Assembly (NCBI GenBank): GCA_963748095.1
Contig: CAVVIO010000001.1
Location: 186,001 to 250,000 of the forward strand
DNA from: CAVVIO01 sp963748095
GTDB lineage: Bacteria; Bacteroidota; Bacteroidia; Bacteroidales; UBA10428
DNA: 64,000 bases
Direction of reading: 5' to 3'
The notes beneath the pieces are model-generated. The model saw nothing but the letters and a program-made list of their open reading frames with translations. It searched no databases and was not told the origin of the DNA. A program made the translations under genes and the position numbers. This document shows, piece after piece, positions 27,375 through 35,879 of the stretch. Numbering within the stretch: position 1 is the first letter of the stretch; every line of letters begins with the position of its first letter.

Positions 27375-28017
27375 TATCAAACAAATCTTTTAATGTATAG
27401 GGAGTTTTCAGATGAAAGGTTTGCCACCCGAGGGCTGCCGCCGTTTCTATATGAGGAAGCGTATCGTCGATAAACAGCGTTTCCTCCGGTATAATTCCGT
27501 TATTCTTACATATCATTTCGAAAATTCTCCTGTCCGGTTTCCGGATTCCTGTTATGTGTGAATAATAGATCTTTTCGAAAAGTTCCACAAAACTGTTTAT
27601 TCCAAACTTCCGTTTTAAAACGGCATTGTAATGTTGCACGTGGATTTCATTGGTGTTACTGAGCAGAAAGGTCCGGTAATTTCTTTTTGCCCCTCTCAGA
27701 ATTTCGATATTCTCAGCAGGAGTGTCAAGCAACATAGCTGACCAGGCTTCATCCAGTTGTTCATCGCTCACAGATTTCGGAATAAATTTTTTAAGCTGCT
27801 GTCTGAAAGCCTCCGGACCGATCTTACCTTCTTCCAGTTGAATAAATAAGTCCGACTGATGTAATTGTGTGTACTGATTATCAAAGTGATCAACACCAAG
27901 TCTGCTAAAGGCATTAATGGTTGTTTGGTAGTCAATTCGGGTGATCACTCCTCCCCAGTCGAAGACTACATTTTTAATTTGTGAAAAAGAAATATTTCCT
28001 GCGTGGGATAATTTCAT
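27355..28017 (-). CDS. HAD-superfamily hydrolase (HAD-IA, YihX/epoxide-hydrolase-like)
   Basis: A 220-residue HAD phosphatase. Motif I is VVFDWGGVITR (the nucleophile Asp; the second Asp of DxD is replaced by Gly, as in the YihX/DhlB-like group), motif II LLSNTNEIH, motif III Lys in GIRKPDRRIFE and motif IV LFIDDTLPHIETAAALGW. The frame runs upstream to 28224 into the divergent mtnA gene, but MKLSHAGNISF at 28017 is the likely start. It overlaps the thioesterase gene by 20 bases. The substrate is probably a sugar phosphate or similar small phosphoester, which is inference only. Confidence 0.87.
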   Translation of the reverse strand: MKLSHAGNISFSQIKNVVFDWGGVITRIDYQTTINAFSRLGVDHFDNQYTQLHQSDLFIQLEEGKIGPEAFRQQLKKFIPKSVSDEQLDEAWSAMLLDTPAENIEILRGAKRNYRTFLLSNTNEIHVQHYNAVLKRKFGINSFVELFEKIYYSHITGIRKPDRRIFEMICKNNGIIPEETLFIDDTLPHIETAAALGWQTFHLKTPYTLKDLFDNGTNKN

Positions 28018-28068
28018 TATTTTTATTTCTGAATTGTAAAAGAAATAAATTTTCCGCAATATAAAAAG

Positions 28069-29190
28069 ATGAGAGTAAACGGAAAACACTATGAGAGTAT
28101 TTGGATAAAAGAAAACGATCCCACGGTTGTTCAGATCATCGATCAGCGTTTCCTGCCATTCAGGTTGGTGATTGAAGACTTGAAAACCCCGGATGCTGTT
28201 GTAGTGGCCATTAAAGAAATGCATTTGCGAGGTGCTCCATTGATCGGAGCGGCAGCGGCATTAGCCATATACCTGGCATTAATTAATTTTAAGGAAAATA
28301 GTAATCCGGACACCTATTTATTACAGGTTGCTGAAAAACTAATAGCGGCACGTCCTACTGCCATTAATCTGAAGAACGCCGTTGACCGGCAGATGGAAGC
28401 ATTAAAACATACCGGTTCCCTGCAGGAAAAAATTAAAAAATCTTTTAAAGTAGCAGAAGAAATCATTAGTAATGAAAGGGAAAATTGCAGGCTGATCGGA
28501 GAGTACGGTTTTCCTTTGATAGAACAATTAAGCAAAAGGAAAAAAGGTAAAACGGTTAATATACTTACTCATTGCAATGCCGGCTGGCTTGCCTGCGTTG
28601 ATTACGGAACTGCAACTGCCCCCATTTACCTGGCGCATGACAAAGGACTTGATATACATGTATGGGTGGATGAAACACGGCCACGCAACCAGGGAGCCCG
28701 GCTTACGGTATGGGAGCTGATGCAGCACGGTGTGCCCTGCACCCTCATCACCGATAATACCGGTGGGCACCTGATGCAACACGATATGGTGGATATGGTG
28801 ATCGTGGGAAGCGACCGCACCACCCTGAACGGAGATGTTGCCAATAAGATCGGGACGTATCTGAAAGCGCTGGCAGCCAAAGACAACGGAGTTCCCTTTT
28901 ACGTGGCTTTGCCTTCTTCAACGATCGATTGGGAAGCCGAAGACGGGCTTACTGAAATTCCCATTGAAGAACGGGACGAAGAAGAAATAAAATACCTGGA
29001 AGGTGAGATTAACGGACGGATAGGCCAGGTTTTACTAACCGTTAAGGATGTGCCGGCTGCCAATTATGCTTTTGATGTTACTCCGGCACGTCTGGTAACC
29101 GCACTTATTACTGAAAAAGGAATCTGCCAACCCAATAAAGATGATATTTCAAACTTATTCCCTGACAAACTAAAACGAACTATCTTATGA
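28069..29190 (+). CDS. mtnA: S-methyl-5-thioribose-1-phosphate isomerase
   Basis: MtnA isomerises 5-methylthioribose 1-phosphate to the ribulose form in the methionine salvage pathway. The 373-residue product shows IKEMHLRGAPLIGAAAALA (substrate-binding RGAP), ILTHCNAGWLACVDYGTA with the catalytic Cys, VDETRPRNQGARLTVWEL, and IVGSDRTTLNGDVANKIGTY with the catalytic Asp, then VPFYVALPSSTID and FDVTPARLVTALITEKG. It overlaps mtnP by 4 bases (ATGA), a tight operon. The first ATG, 51 bases from the divergent HAD start, gives the standard N-terminus. Confidence 0.95.
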   Translation: MRVNGKHYESIWIKENDPTVVQIIDQRFLPFRLVIEDLKTPDAVVVAIKEMHLRGAPLIGAAAALAIYLALINFKENSNPDTYLLQVAEKLIAARPTAINLKNAVDRQMEALKHTGSLQEKIKKSFKVAEEIISNERENCRLIGEYGFPLIEQLSKRKKGKTVNILTHCNAGWLACVDYGTATAPIYLAHDKGLDIHVWVDETRPRNQGARLTVWELMQHGVPCTLITDNTGGHLMQHDMVDMVIVGSDRTTLNGDVANKIGTYLKALAAKDNGVPFYVALPSSTIDWEAEDGLTEIPIEERDEEEIKYLEGEINGRIGQVLLTVKDVPAANYAFDVTPARLVTALITEKGICQPNKDDISNLFPDKLKRTIL

Positions 29191-29954
29191 AAAAAATTGC
29201 TGTCATTTGTGATACAGGGGTTGATCACCAAAGGATTTTAAAAGAGTTCACAACCGAAGAATCGGAAACACCTTACGGATTGCCTAACTCGAAACTGATA
29301 AAAGGCAAAAAGGGATCCGGTGAAGTGATATTGTTGTTACGGCACGGAGAAAAGCAGGATGTGCCTTCCTATAAAGTAAATTTTAAAGCCAACTTGTTTG
29401 CCCTGAGAAATGCGGGTTGTACACATATCATTGCATCATCTGTTTGCAATAGCCTGCAGGAAGAGATCGAACCGGGCGAATTTATGATCTTCAACCAGTT
29501 TATTGATCACACGAAGCACCACGACCTCACTTTTTCCGACAGCCTTTCCTATGAAGAAATGAACCACAACGCTCTGGCATTTCCTTTCACGAATGAATTG
29601 CGTGATGCTCTGATCGAGACGGCTGTAAGTCTGGGTATTACCGTGCACACAAAGGGAACGGTCATTTCTATCGACGGTCCCCGTTTTTCCACCCGGGCCG
29701 AATCGAATCTTTTCCGGCACTGGAATGCCGATGTGGTAAATATGACCACAGCCCCCGAAGCTATACTGGCACATGAACTGGGAATTCCATTTGCCGATCT
29801 TTCCTTGTGCTGCAGTTTCGATTCATGGCGAACCGATATCCAGCCGGCAACCCGGGATGAAAAAATGGAAGTGATCCGGAGCCAGCGGGATAAATTTACT
29901 GATATGATCCTGAATGCCTTAAATAAACTAGTAGATCAGGTTTTGGCGGAGTAA
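29187..29954 (+). CDS. mtnP: S-methyl-5'-thioadenosine phosphorylase
   Basis: MtnP phosphorolyses methylthioadenosine to adenine and methylthioribose 1-phosphate, the substrate of MtnA encoded just upstream. The 255-residue protein carries LLRHGEKQDVPSYKVNFKANLFALRNAGCTHIIASSVCNSLQEEIEPGEFMIFNQFIDHTK-type blocks, including the RHG phosphate-binding motif, and then TVISIDGPRFSTRAES and DVVNMTTAPEAILAHELGIPFADLSLCCSFDSW. These match the MTAP/PNP family type 2. The 4-base overlap with mtnA indicates coupled translation. The later salvage genes (mtnB, C, D) are not in the window. Confidence 0.94.
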   Translation: MKKIAVICDTGVDHQRILKEFTTEESETPYGLPNSKLIKGKKGSGEVILLLRHGEKQDVPSYKVNFKANLFALRNAGCTHIIASSVCNSLQEEIEPGEFMIFNQFIDHTKHHDLTFSDSLSYEEMNHNALAFPFTNELRDALIETAVSLGITVHTKGTVISIDGPRFSTRAESNLFRHWNADVVNMTTAPEAILAHELGIPFADLSLCCSFDSWRTDIQPATRDEKMEVIRSQRDKFTDMILNALNKLVDQVLAE

Positions 29955-30186
29955 ATTAAAATAAAAGCCTAAATATTAAGGATATAGTTGAGTAATTGCA
30001 ATTTTTTAGCTACAATAATTCTTTCAGAAAGAACCATTTTAAATTTGAATAAAATTATTGTATAATTTGGAAGGATTATGTAATATTGCAATCCCTTAGC
30101 AGGAGCATGGTGTGGTAACACGACAAAAACCCCGGCTTTAAAGAAAAAGGGAAATTTAGAAATTAAAAGTTCTTTACAAAAATATT
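29955..30186. other. Spacer between mtnP and the tRNA copies
   Basis: About 230 bases, AT-rich, with no ORF of note. A short perfect CTTTC-AGAAAG stem is present but no T-run follows. It must contain the promoter for the tRNA region. With the following degenerate tRNA, the stretch free of an intact gene exceeds 300 bases. Confidence 0.4.
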
Positions 30187-30324
30187 GGTCCCATAGCCTG
30201 CCTGCTTGTAGCAGACAGGCTCAGCTGTCCCGACATTCAGTCGGGAAGAGCACCTGACTCATAATCAGTTCCGATAGATATCGGAACGATAATAATCAGG
30301 ATTGGTTCAAGCCTAATGGGATCA
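30187..30324 (+). pseudogene. Degenerate tRNA (CAT anticodon) interrupted by three hairpin insertions
   Basis: The sequence matches the intact tRNA at 30345-30418 piece by piece (GGTCCCATAG, then CTCAGCTG, then AGAGCACCTGACTCATAATCAG, then a T-arm and TGGGATC), but is interrupted by three palindromes: 30197-30219 (arms CCTGcCTGC/GCAGaCAGG), 30228-30246 (TCCCGAC/GTCGGGA) and 30269-30286 (TTCCGATA/TATCGGAA). After the third, AATCAG is repeated, as a short target duplication would look. The acceptor stem can still pair with one G-U. With the insertions in the D-arm and variable region it should not fold as a working tRNA. Confidence 0.85.
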
Positions 30325-30344
30325 TAGAATATAAAAAAGAAATT

Positions 30345-30418
30345 GGTCCCATAGCTCAGCTGGTTAGAGCACCTGACTCATAATCAGGGGGTCCTTGGTT
30401 CGAGCCCAAGTGGGACCA
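30345..30418 (+). tRNA. tRNA with CAT anticodon (tRNA-Met, or tRNA-Ile2)
   Basis: A 74-base cloverleaf: acceptor GGTCCCA/TGGGACC, D-arm with AGCTCAGCTGGTTAGAGC, anticodon stem CCTGA/TCAGG around CTCATAA (anticodon CAT), variable region GGGTC, T-arm CTTGG-TTCGAGC-CCAAG, discriminator A. No CCA is encoded as a triplet in full (ACA follows). CAT may be elongator Met or, if its C34 is lysidinylated, isoleucine; initiator features (C1 mismatch, GGG/CCC anticodon stem) are absent. Confidence 0.95.
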
Positions 30419-30421
30419 CAT

Positions 30422-30475
30422 AAAATCAGAGTGAGAGTAAAAGCAAGTTAAGAGCGAATACTCCTCTCTGATTTT
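30422..30475 (+). terminator. Possible terminator hairpin after the tRNA
   Basis: Perfect 10-bp arms AAAATCAGAG and CTCTGATTTT enclose a 34-base loop, beginning 4 bases after the tRNA and ending in TTTTCTGTTT. The large loop makes it less certain; it may also serve the convergent DUF362 gene. Confidence 0.5.
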
Positions 30476-30525
30476 CTGTTTATTCACAAGCTCCTCACAG
30501 TTTAAAAAATTTAAACTTTCTTCCA

Positions 30526-31617
30526 TTACCCCATCAACCTCGCCGGTTTCCACGGCACTTGTAAATTTTCCAGTTTTTCGCCCAGCATTTCAATGGAACT
30601 TTCATTTATTTCACCCAGTCCCATTTTGTAACCCATGGCAAGGTGTTTCACCTTATCCGTATCGTGACTCATAATGCGGGCTGCAGTGGCATCGGCCGCC
30701 ATAATATCCCTGCTGGCGATGATCGCCCAGGAACCCAGACGTTTTTTCATATCCACTGTAGTAGCACCATAATCCGTGGTTGGTCCGTTACCCTCAAGCC
30801 CGATGGAAAAATCAACAATGGAAAGATCGGGTTTAATCCCTTTTACTATATCAAGATAGACCTGTGCAATGTTATGCGGATTGCTGTGATCGAAGGTACC
30901 GCGGTTCCAGTATGTGTTGTCAATCAACTGGGCATAACGTGAAAGGGGAGTAATGCCTATAAAGTTTTTTGCCGCCAGTGTGAGTTGTGCCCAGGAATGT
31001 GTTTTAGCAACCGGAATAGAAATCACCTTGTCGGCATTGGCAACCAGTCCGGAAACAGAGATTTTTCCAAGTGGTGTTTCTGAAGGGAGCTCCACCCATT
31101 CCCGGGTAGCTGTTTCAAGGCATGCCAGTGTAACTTTTCCGTCATACTGGGATTCAAGGCGTTTTGCTTCCTTTATCAGGTTTGTGCTTCCATCCAGCGT
31201 TATGGCATACTGCCAGTCGAATTGGGGAAGGTGGGAACCTTCGCCGATAATTACTTCCGAAGCGCCTGCTTTCAGACATTCTTCTGCCACCGCAATGATG
31301 ATCTCAGGCTTTGTACACTCCCCTTTATGAAAACAATTATTGGTATTTGCCCAGGGGATGGTAACAAAATTTGGTTTAATGAAAACTGTTTCCCCTTTGT
31401 TTACGATTGTTTTCATCCCACCGAGTGCATCCAGTACATCCCGGGTTATCGAATATAAATTATCACCCCGGATGGCAGCTACCTGAGCATTTATCTGATG
31501 AGATGTATTCCCAGCCGGTTTTGCATCATTGCAGTTGACAAGAATCCAGGGAGATCCCATTACTACAGCTGTACCGATACTTTTTTTCAGAAATTCACGT
31601 CGTTTTATAATTGTCAT
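30526..31617 (-). CDS. DUF362 domain-containing protein, Tat-exported
   Basis: A 363-residue protein with a twin-arginine-type leader (IIKRREFLKKSIGTAVVMGSP) followed by a Cys in WILVNCND that may be a lipobox-like site. The mature part fits DUF362: KGETVFIKPNFV, a cysteine-containing NNCFHKGECTKPE, EVIIGEGSH, VISIPVAKTHSWAQLTLAAKNFIGI and LSIVDFSIGLEGNGP. DUF362 proteins often accompany ferredoxin-type redox proteins, but no 4Fe-4S signature is seen here. The reaction is unknown. The gene is convergent with the tRNA and lies 72 bases downstream of the cupin gene on the same strand. Confidence 0.87.
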   Translation of the reverse strand: MTIIKRREFLKKSIGTAVVMGSPWILVNCNDAKPAGNTSHQINAQVAAIRGDNLYSITRDVLDALGGMKTIVNKGETVFIKPNFVTIPWANTNNCFHKGECTKPEIIIAVAEECLKAGASEVIIGEGSHLPQFDWQYAITLDGSTNLIKEAKRLESQYDGKVTLACLETATREWVELPSETPLGKISVSGLVANADKVISIPVAKTHSWAQLTLAAKNFIGITPLSRYAQLIDNTYWNRGTFDHSNPHNIAQVYLDIVKGIKPDLSIVDFSIGLEGNGPTTDYGATTVDMKKRLGSWAIIASRDIMAADATAARIMSHDTDKVKHLAMGYKMGLGEINESSIEMLGEKLENLQVPWKPARLMG

Positions 31618-31689
31618 TGCATATTGATTTCAGATAAACAAGATACAATGTATTATAGCCGAAGTCAAGAAAAGGGAGATTTTAAAAAG

Positions 31690-32142
31690 TTATTTATTGT
31701 ACTTCTTAATTACCAGGTATTTTAATTCCGTATCTCCCACATTCCGGATGCCATGGGTAACATTCGAAGGACAGTAAAAACTGGTGTAGGGTCCGGCCAC
31801 CTTTGTTTTTCCATCGAGATAAAATTCGGCGGTTCCTTCCAGCACAAAAAAGAATTCATCTTCTGCGTGCTTGTGAGGTGGATGGGTAGCCGAATGCGGA
31901 GCAACGACGCTCATCTTAAGAGTACGGCCATCGAGAAAATCTTTATCGGCAAACCAGAATTGGTAGCCGGCCGTGGTTTTTATAGTTTTATCCATCGAAA
32001 ATTCGGACACGCAGTTATCAATCGTGAATGTTTTTGATTGTGATGTGGAATCCTTCATTTCCTGGGCCTTTGCAGAAATACTGAAAATCAGGAATGCCAG
32101 TATCATCATCCCGCTAAAAGTTAGATTATGCTTGGTTTTCAT
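31690..32142 (-). CDS. Secreted cupin-domain protein
   Basis: A 150-residue protein with a signal peptide (residues 1-26, hydrophobic core MMILAFLIFSISAKA). The cupin barrel is shown by motif 1, HPPHKHAEDEFFFVLEGTAEFYLDG (His-x-His and Glu metal ligands), and motif 2, GPYTSFYCPSNVTHGIRNVG (final His ligand). All metal-binding residues are present, so a metal-dependent enzyme or sugar-binding role is possible. It starts 72 bases upstream of the DUF362 gene, on the same strand, and they may be co-transcribed. The substrate is unknown. Confidence 0.85.
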   Translation of the reverse strand: MKTKHNLTFSGMMILAFLIFSISAKAQEMKDSTSQSKTFTIDNCVSEFSMDKTIKTTAGYQFWFADKDFLDGRTLKMSVVAPHSATHPPHKHAEDEFFFVLEGTAEFYLDGKTKVAGPYTSFYCPSNVTHGIRNVGDTELKYLVIKKYNK

Positions 32143-32448
32143 AGTTTTAGGTTTTTGTAGTAAACTTATAAAAAGATTTGATTATATGAAATAGTAGGGA
32201 ATATTTATCCATCATATACATTAAATAATCCCTTTAAATATTAAGAAGCGCAACTAATTTTAAAACTTGCTGTACCTTACAACGGTTTTTTCGGACACAA
32301 ACAGCTAAAATTCACAATATCATTTTCTTATTTAAAATGAAAGCAATACTTTTAATGATCATTTTTACAAAATATTTCGTCATAATAAATATTTAATTTA
32401 AAACTGAAAACAAATACTTAAATAATAATCAATTAAACCCAGTTAATC
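32143..32448. other. Divergent intergenic region between cupin and DUF6263-like genes
   Basis: About 306 AT-rich bases containing the promoters of both flanking genes. I see no ORF, no strong hairpin and no clear TAnnTTTG/TTTG pair. Confidence 0.4.
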
Positions 32449-33375
32449 ATGAAAACATTTTTTTCTTTTCTATTATTGTCGGCCATGTTCTGTTCGTTAT
32501 CTGCACAAAAACCGGTCGATTTAAAGTTTAATCTTGAGTTAAACAAAACCTACAGGGCAAAGCAGAACATTACACAGGATACCAAACAAACAGTGCAGGG
32601 TAATGAACAATCTGTTCAGACAATAAATACACTTGTTATGTCTTTAAAACCATTAAAGATCGAAGATCATGATATGGTTGCTGAAGTCCGTTTCGATACG
32701 ATTATTACAAAAATAAGCATGCCGCAGATGGAAATTAACTCTTCCCGCGAAGGGGATCTGAATTCTTCCGATCCGGGAAAAATGCTCGAATGTATCCTGC
32801 ACAGACTTAGTAACAGTACTTTTCTGGTTAGAATGACAGATGCAGGAAAAGTTACCGGCATCATGAATATTGATCAGGTAGCCACCAGTGTTTTACAGGG
32901 TCTTGATTCTATACAGGGACAGATGGCTGCTTTTGTGAAAACACGGTCAGAAATGATGATTGGCGAAAAAGCAGTTAAAACCATGATAGAAGGTTTTACG
33001 GCTTATTTGCCGGATAAAGAAATTAAGGCAGGTGACAAATGGGATTCCAACCTGAATATTTCAGCAGGAGGAATGGATATGACAATGAATACAACTTACA
33101 AATTAGACAATTTAAGTAAAAATGAAGCAGCAATATCGGGAGATGTAATTATAGATTCTTCCGGTTCGGAGCCAATGGAAATGAATGGCGCCAAAATCAC
33201 TCCAGACATCAGGGGTATTGGGAAAACACAGATCACGGTAGATCCTAAGACCGGCTGGATTATTAAAGGAAGTATTAAACAGCAGTTAAAAGGAGAAATG
33301 AATGTAAGCGCTCCCGGAACTTCCATGCAAATTCCTGTTGAGATCAATTCCGAAGGTGAAATTGTTGCCTTGTAA
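32449..33375 (+). CDS. Secreted protein, DUF6263-like
   Basis: A 308-residue exported protein: signal peptide MKTFFSFLLLSAMFCSLSAQ, then KPVDLKFNLELNKTYRAKQNITQDTKQTVQG, where the pattern 'Leu-Asn-Leu-x-x-Gly/Asn-x-x-Tyr-x-x-Lys/Gln' followed by a long series of amphipathic strands is typical of the DUF6263 group of Bacteroidota. Further blocks are MVAEVRFDTIITKISMPQME, MLECILHRLSNSTFLVRMTDAGKVTGIMNID, LPDKEIKAGDKWDSN and VDPKTGWIIKGSIKQQLKGEM. Function unknown. The TonB-plug barrel gene follows after 87 bases on the same strand, with a hairpin in between. Confidence 0.75.
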   Translation: MKTFFSFLLLSAMFCSLSAQKPVDLKFNLELNKTYRAKQNITQDTKQTVQGNEQSVQTINTLVMSLKPLKIEDHDMVAEVRFDTIITKISMPQMEINSSREGDLNSSDPGKMLECILHRLSNSTFLVRMTDAGKVTGIMNIDQVATSVLQGLDSIQGQMAAFVKTRSEMMIGEKAVKTMIEGFTAYLPDKEIKAGDKWDSNLNISAGGMDMTMNTTYKLDNLSKNEAAISGDVIIDSSGSEPMEMNGAKITPDIRGIGKTQITVDPKTGWIIKGSIKQQLKGEMNVSAPGTSMQIPVEINSEGEIVAL

Positions 33376-33406
33376 TATAAGGAAATCTAAAAAAGGCTAA
33401 AATTTC

Positions 33407-33443
33407 CGGGTTGGGAGGATCTTTAATAAAGGCTTCCAACCCG
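33407..33443 (+). terminator. Hairpin between the DUF6263-like and outer-membrane protein genes
   Basis: Arms CGGGTTGG and CCAACCCG (8 bp) around a 21-base loop. No T-run follows (GATGTAAAAAA), so it may attenuate or stabilise rather than terminate fully. Confidence 0.45.
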
Positions 33444-33462
33444 ATGTAAAAAATTCAAAAAC

Positions 33463-35844
33463 ATGAAAAGAATATTCATTTTCATGCTGGTGATATTCCC
33501 TTTTCTGAATGTGAATTCACAAACCATTAAGGGGTACATATTCTCCGGCGAAAATAAAAAACCAGTCGAGTTTGCAAATGTGCTGATACTTAACCTGCCT
33601 GATTCTTCTCTTGTAAGAGGAGTGGTTTCTTATACGGACGGACAGTATACAGCAGAGAAGATCAAACCGGGAAAGTACTATATAAAATCCACTTGCATCG
33701 GATTTCAGAACAACGGCACTTTAGTGACGGTAACCGACAACCCCGGGGTAATAAAAGCGGATACAATTTTTTTAACTGAAAAGACAAATAAGATAGATGA
33801 GGTCAGGGTAACCGGAGATATGATAAGAGGTAAAGAACTGGTGGATCGTACAGTGTACGACATTCCTCCGGAGATCGAAAAGACCTCCACTAACGGGTAC
33901 GATGTATTGAAAAAGATTCCTTCGGTACAGGTCGATTTTAACAACAATGTAACATTGGACGGAGGTAGCAATTTCATCATTCAGGTTGACGGTAAGCAAC
34001 GCGATAAAGAGTTTCTGGCAAGAATTCTTCCATCGGATATTAAATCAATCGAGATCATTCATAATCCTTCCGGGAAATACGACGGCACCATTGATGGAGT
34101 AATAAACGTAACCCTGAAACAGGAGGCCCGTAACGGGATTAACGGAAATTTCGGATTTCAGGCCAAGCCGATTGGTGAGCCTACCGTGGCAGGATCGGGA
34201 AGCATCGATTACGGATTAAAGAAAATAACCTTTTATGTTTCCGGTTATTCATTTTTGCAGCGGCTTAAAAGTAATACTACCGATTATTACCGGTTAACAT
34301 TACCTGTGTCTAATACCGACTCTACTACCAATCTTACCGGTGAAGGTAAATTCAACATTACCGCGAGCTCCATCAACACCGGTTTCGATTATTACATCAA
34401 CGACAAAAACAGTGTTAGTTTGAATTACAGTTACAAACCGGTCGCCCAGGTAAATGATGTAAACAATGTGGGAAGTGTGCTGGTGAATAATGTCATTACC
34501 AATTACCAGGAAAATTACAGCGGAACAAATACTCATAGCGGGGAATCCAATTTTTCCTTTTTTTATCGAAAAAAATTCAAGAAACCAATCCAGGAGCTGA
34601 CGGTGGAAACCAACTATTATTTTTTCAATTCAAAGAATGACAACAATTTTACTAACGACCTGTATGAAAACGATCAACTGACAAAGTTGTATTCCAATTT
34701 GCGATGGGAAAAAACGGACAACAACCGCGATTATTTCAGCAATAAGATCGATTATACCCAGCCAATAGGGGTTTCCATGCGTCTGGAAGCTGGCTACCAG
34801 ATCTATTACCAGCAAATCGATTACAATTACAGAAGTAGTAATGATCAGTTCAGCAACATTTATAATTATTCCGAATTCAGAAATGCGGTCTATGCCAGTT
34901 TGGTTTATAATTACAAGGATTTCGGCTTCCAGGGAACGGTACGTATGGAAGGCAGTAATATAAAAATCAATAAAACGATCCCTTCTAATTACCTCACGGT
35001 TTTGCCATCCACAAATATCCAGTATAAAATTAACACAAAGCAAAATGTGAAATTTACCTATAACCGCAGGATCAATAGGCCGGGTATTTATAACCTGAAT
35101 CCTTTTGAGAAATTAAATAACAACCTTTCCATTTCTTCCGGGAATCCTAACCTGAAACCGGAGTACAAGGATAAGCTGCAATTGACCTATACTGTACGGT
35201 TTAAAAAGAATTTTATTTCTCCTTATATTTATTATGAGTTTTTCTCGAACAAAATCGGTAATAAATACGCGCTGAAGGAATCTCCGCTCACCAACAAGCT
35301 GGCAATGTTCAATTCTCCCGCGAATATCCTCACCGGAAATGAAAAAGGTATTGGGTTGAATGCCATGATGTGGTTTGTAAATATTAACGGCACCTTTTAC
35401 TCGGGACATTATAATAGTTACTCCGACTCACTTTCTACTGTCGATGCACGGAATTACCAATCGTACAGGATAACCAGTTATGCGTATGCTCCCCTCCTTA
35501 AAAAGAAGCTCAATGTTTTTGCTTTTGTAAGCTACAATGGGGTAACTATAAATGCCCAAAGCAAAACATACAATGCATTTTTGTATGGTCTGGGAGCCAG
35601 TAGTACCCTTAAGAACCACACATTTGGTTTCTTTTACCTGCTCCCGTTTTCAAAAGATATCGTATTCAGCAAGACCATCACGGAAACGCCTTTTTTGTAT
35701 TCGAAAAACACATTTGCTTTCGATGCTTCCTGGTTTGTTCAGGTGATGTATTCGTATAAATTCAACAAGGGCCGCACAGTTAAAAAAACGAGTCGTAAAG
35801 CGGATGTGGAAAGCGACACGAAAGAAGGGGGATTAGGGAGATAA
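33463..35844 (+). CDS. Outer-membrane beta-barrel protein (TonB-receptor-like, OMP_b-brl_3 type)
   Basis: A 793-residue outer-membrane protein. Signal peptide MKRIFIFMLVIFPFLNVNS; a CarboxypepD-regulatory-like domain (residues about 20-100: TIKGYIFSGENKKPVEFANVLIL, DGQYTAEKIKPGKYYI); a plug-like domain (about 110-220: VDRTVYDIPPEIEKTSTNGYDVLKKIPSVQVD, ILPSDIKSIEIIHNPSGKYDGTIDGVINVTLK); and a large aromatic-rich barrel ending in FVQVMYSYKFNKG. This layout is the 'outer membrane beta-barrel family protein' widespread in Bacteroidota, related to TonB-dependent receptors but usually without a SusD partner; none is seen here. The transported ligand is unknown. Confidence 0.88.
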   Translation: MKRIFIFMLVIFPFLNVNSQTIKGYIFSGENKKPVEFANVLILNLPDSSLVRGVVSYTDGQYTAEKIKPGKYYIKSTCIGFQNNGTLVTVTDNPGVIKADTIFLTEKTNKIDEVRVTGDMIRGKELVDRTVYDIPPEIEKTSTNGYDVLKKIPSVQVDFNNNVTLDGGSNFIIQVDGKQRDKEFLARILPSDIKSIEIIHNPSGKYDGTIDGVINVTLKQEARNGINGNFGFQAKPIGEPTVAGSGSIDYGLKKITFYVSGYSFLQRLKSNTTDYYRLTLPVSNTDSTTNLTGEGKFNITASSINTGFDYYINDKNSVSLNYSYKPVAQVNDVNNVGSVLVNNVITNYQENYSGTNTHSGESNFSFFYRKKFKKPIQELTVETNYYFFNSKNDNNFTNDLYENDQLTKLYSNLRWEKTDNNRDYFSNKIDYTQPIGVSMRLEAGYQIYYQQIDYNYRSSNDQFSNIYNYSEFRNAVYASLVYNYKDFGFQGTVRMEGSNIKINKTIPSNYLTVLPSTNIQYKINTKQNVKFTYNRRINRPGIYNLNPFEKLNNNLSISSGNPNLKPEYKDKLQLTYTVRFKKNFISPYIYYEFFSNKIGNKYALKESPLTNKLAMFNSPANILTGNEKGIGLNAMMWFVNINGTFYSGHYNSYSDSLSTVDARNYQSYRITSYAYAPLLKKKLNVFAFVSYNGVTINAQSKTYNAFLYGLGASSTLKNHTFGFFYLLPFSKDIVFSKTITETPFLYSKNTFAFDASWFVQVMYSYKFNKGRTVKKTSRKADVESDTKEGGLGR

Positions 35845-35872
35845 GCAGAGACGTTTAGCAATGCGTCTCTGC
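35845..35872. terminator. Perfect hairpin between convergent genes
   Basis: GCAGAGACG and CGTCTCTGC form a perfect 9-bp stem around a 10-base loop, one base after the barrel-protein stop and 7 bases before the GH51-like stop on the other strand. There is no T-run. It may be a bidirectional terminator or a member of a dispersed palindrome family. Confidence 0.55.
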
Positions 35873-35879
35873 ATAAAAC

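Noticed and set aside
28018..28224. Upstream extension of the HAD hydrolase frame
   Set aside because: It overlaps the divergent mtnA gene and lacks homology; ATG 28017 fits the HAD start.
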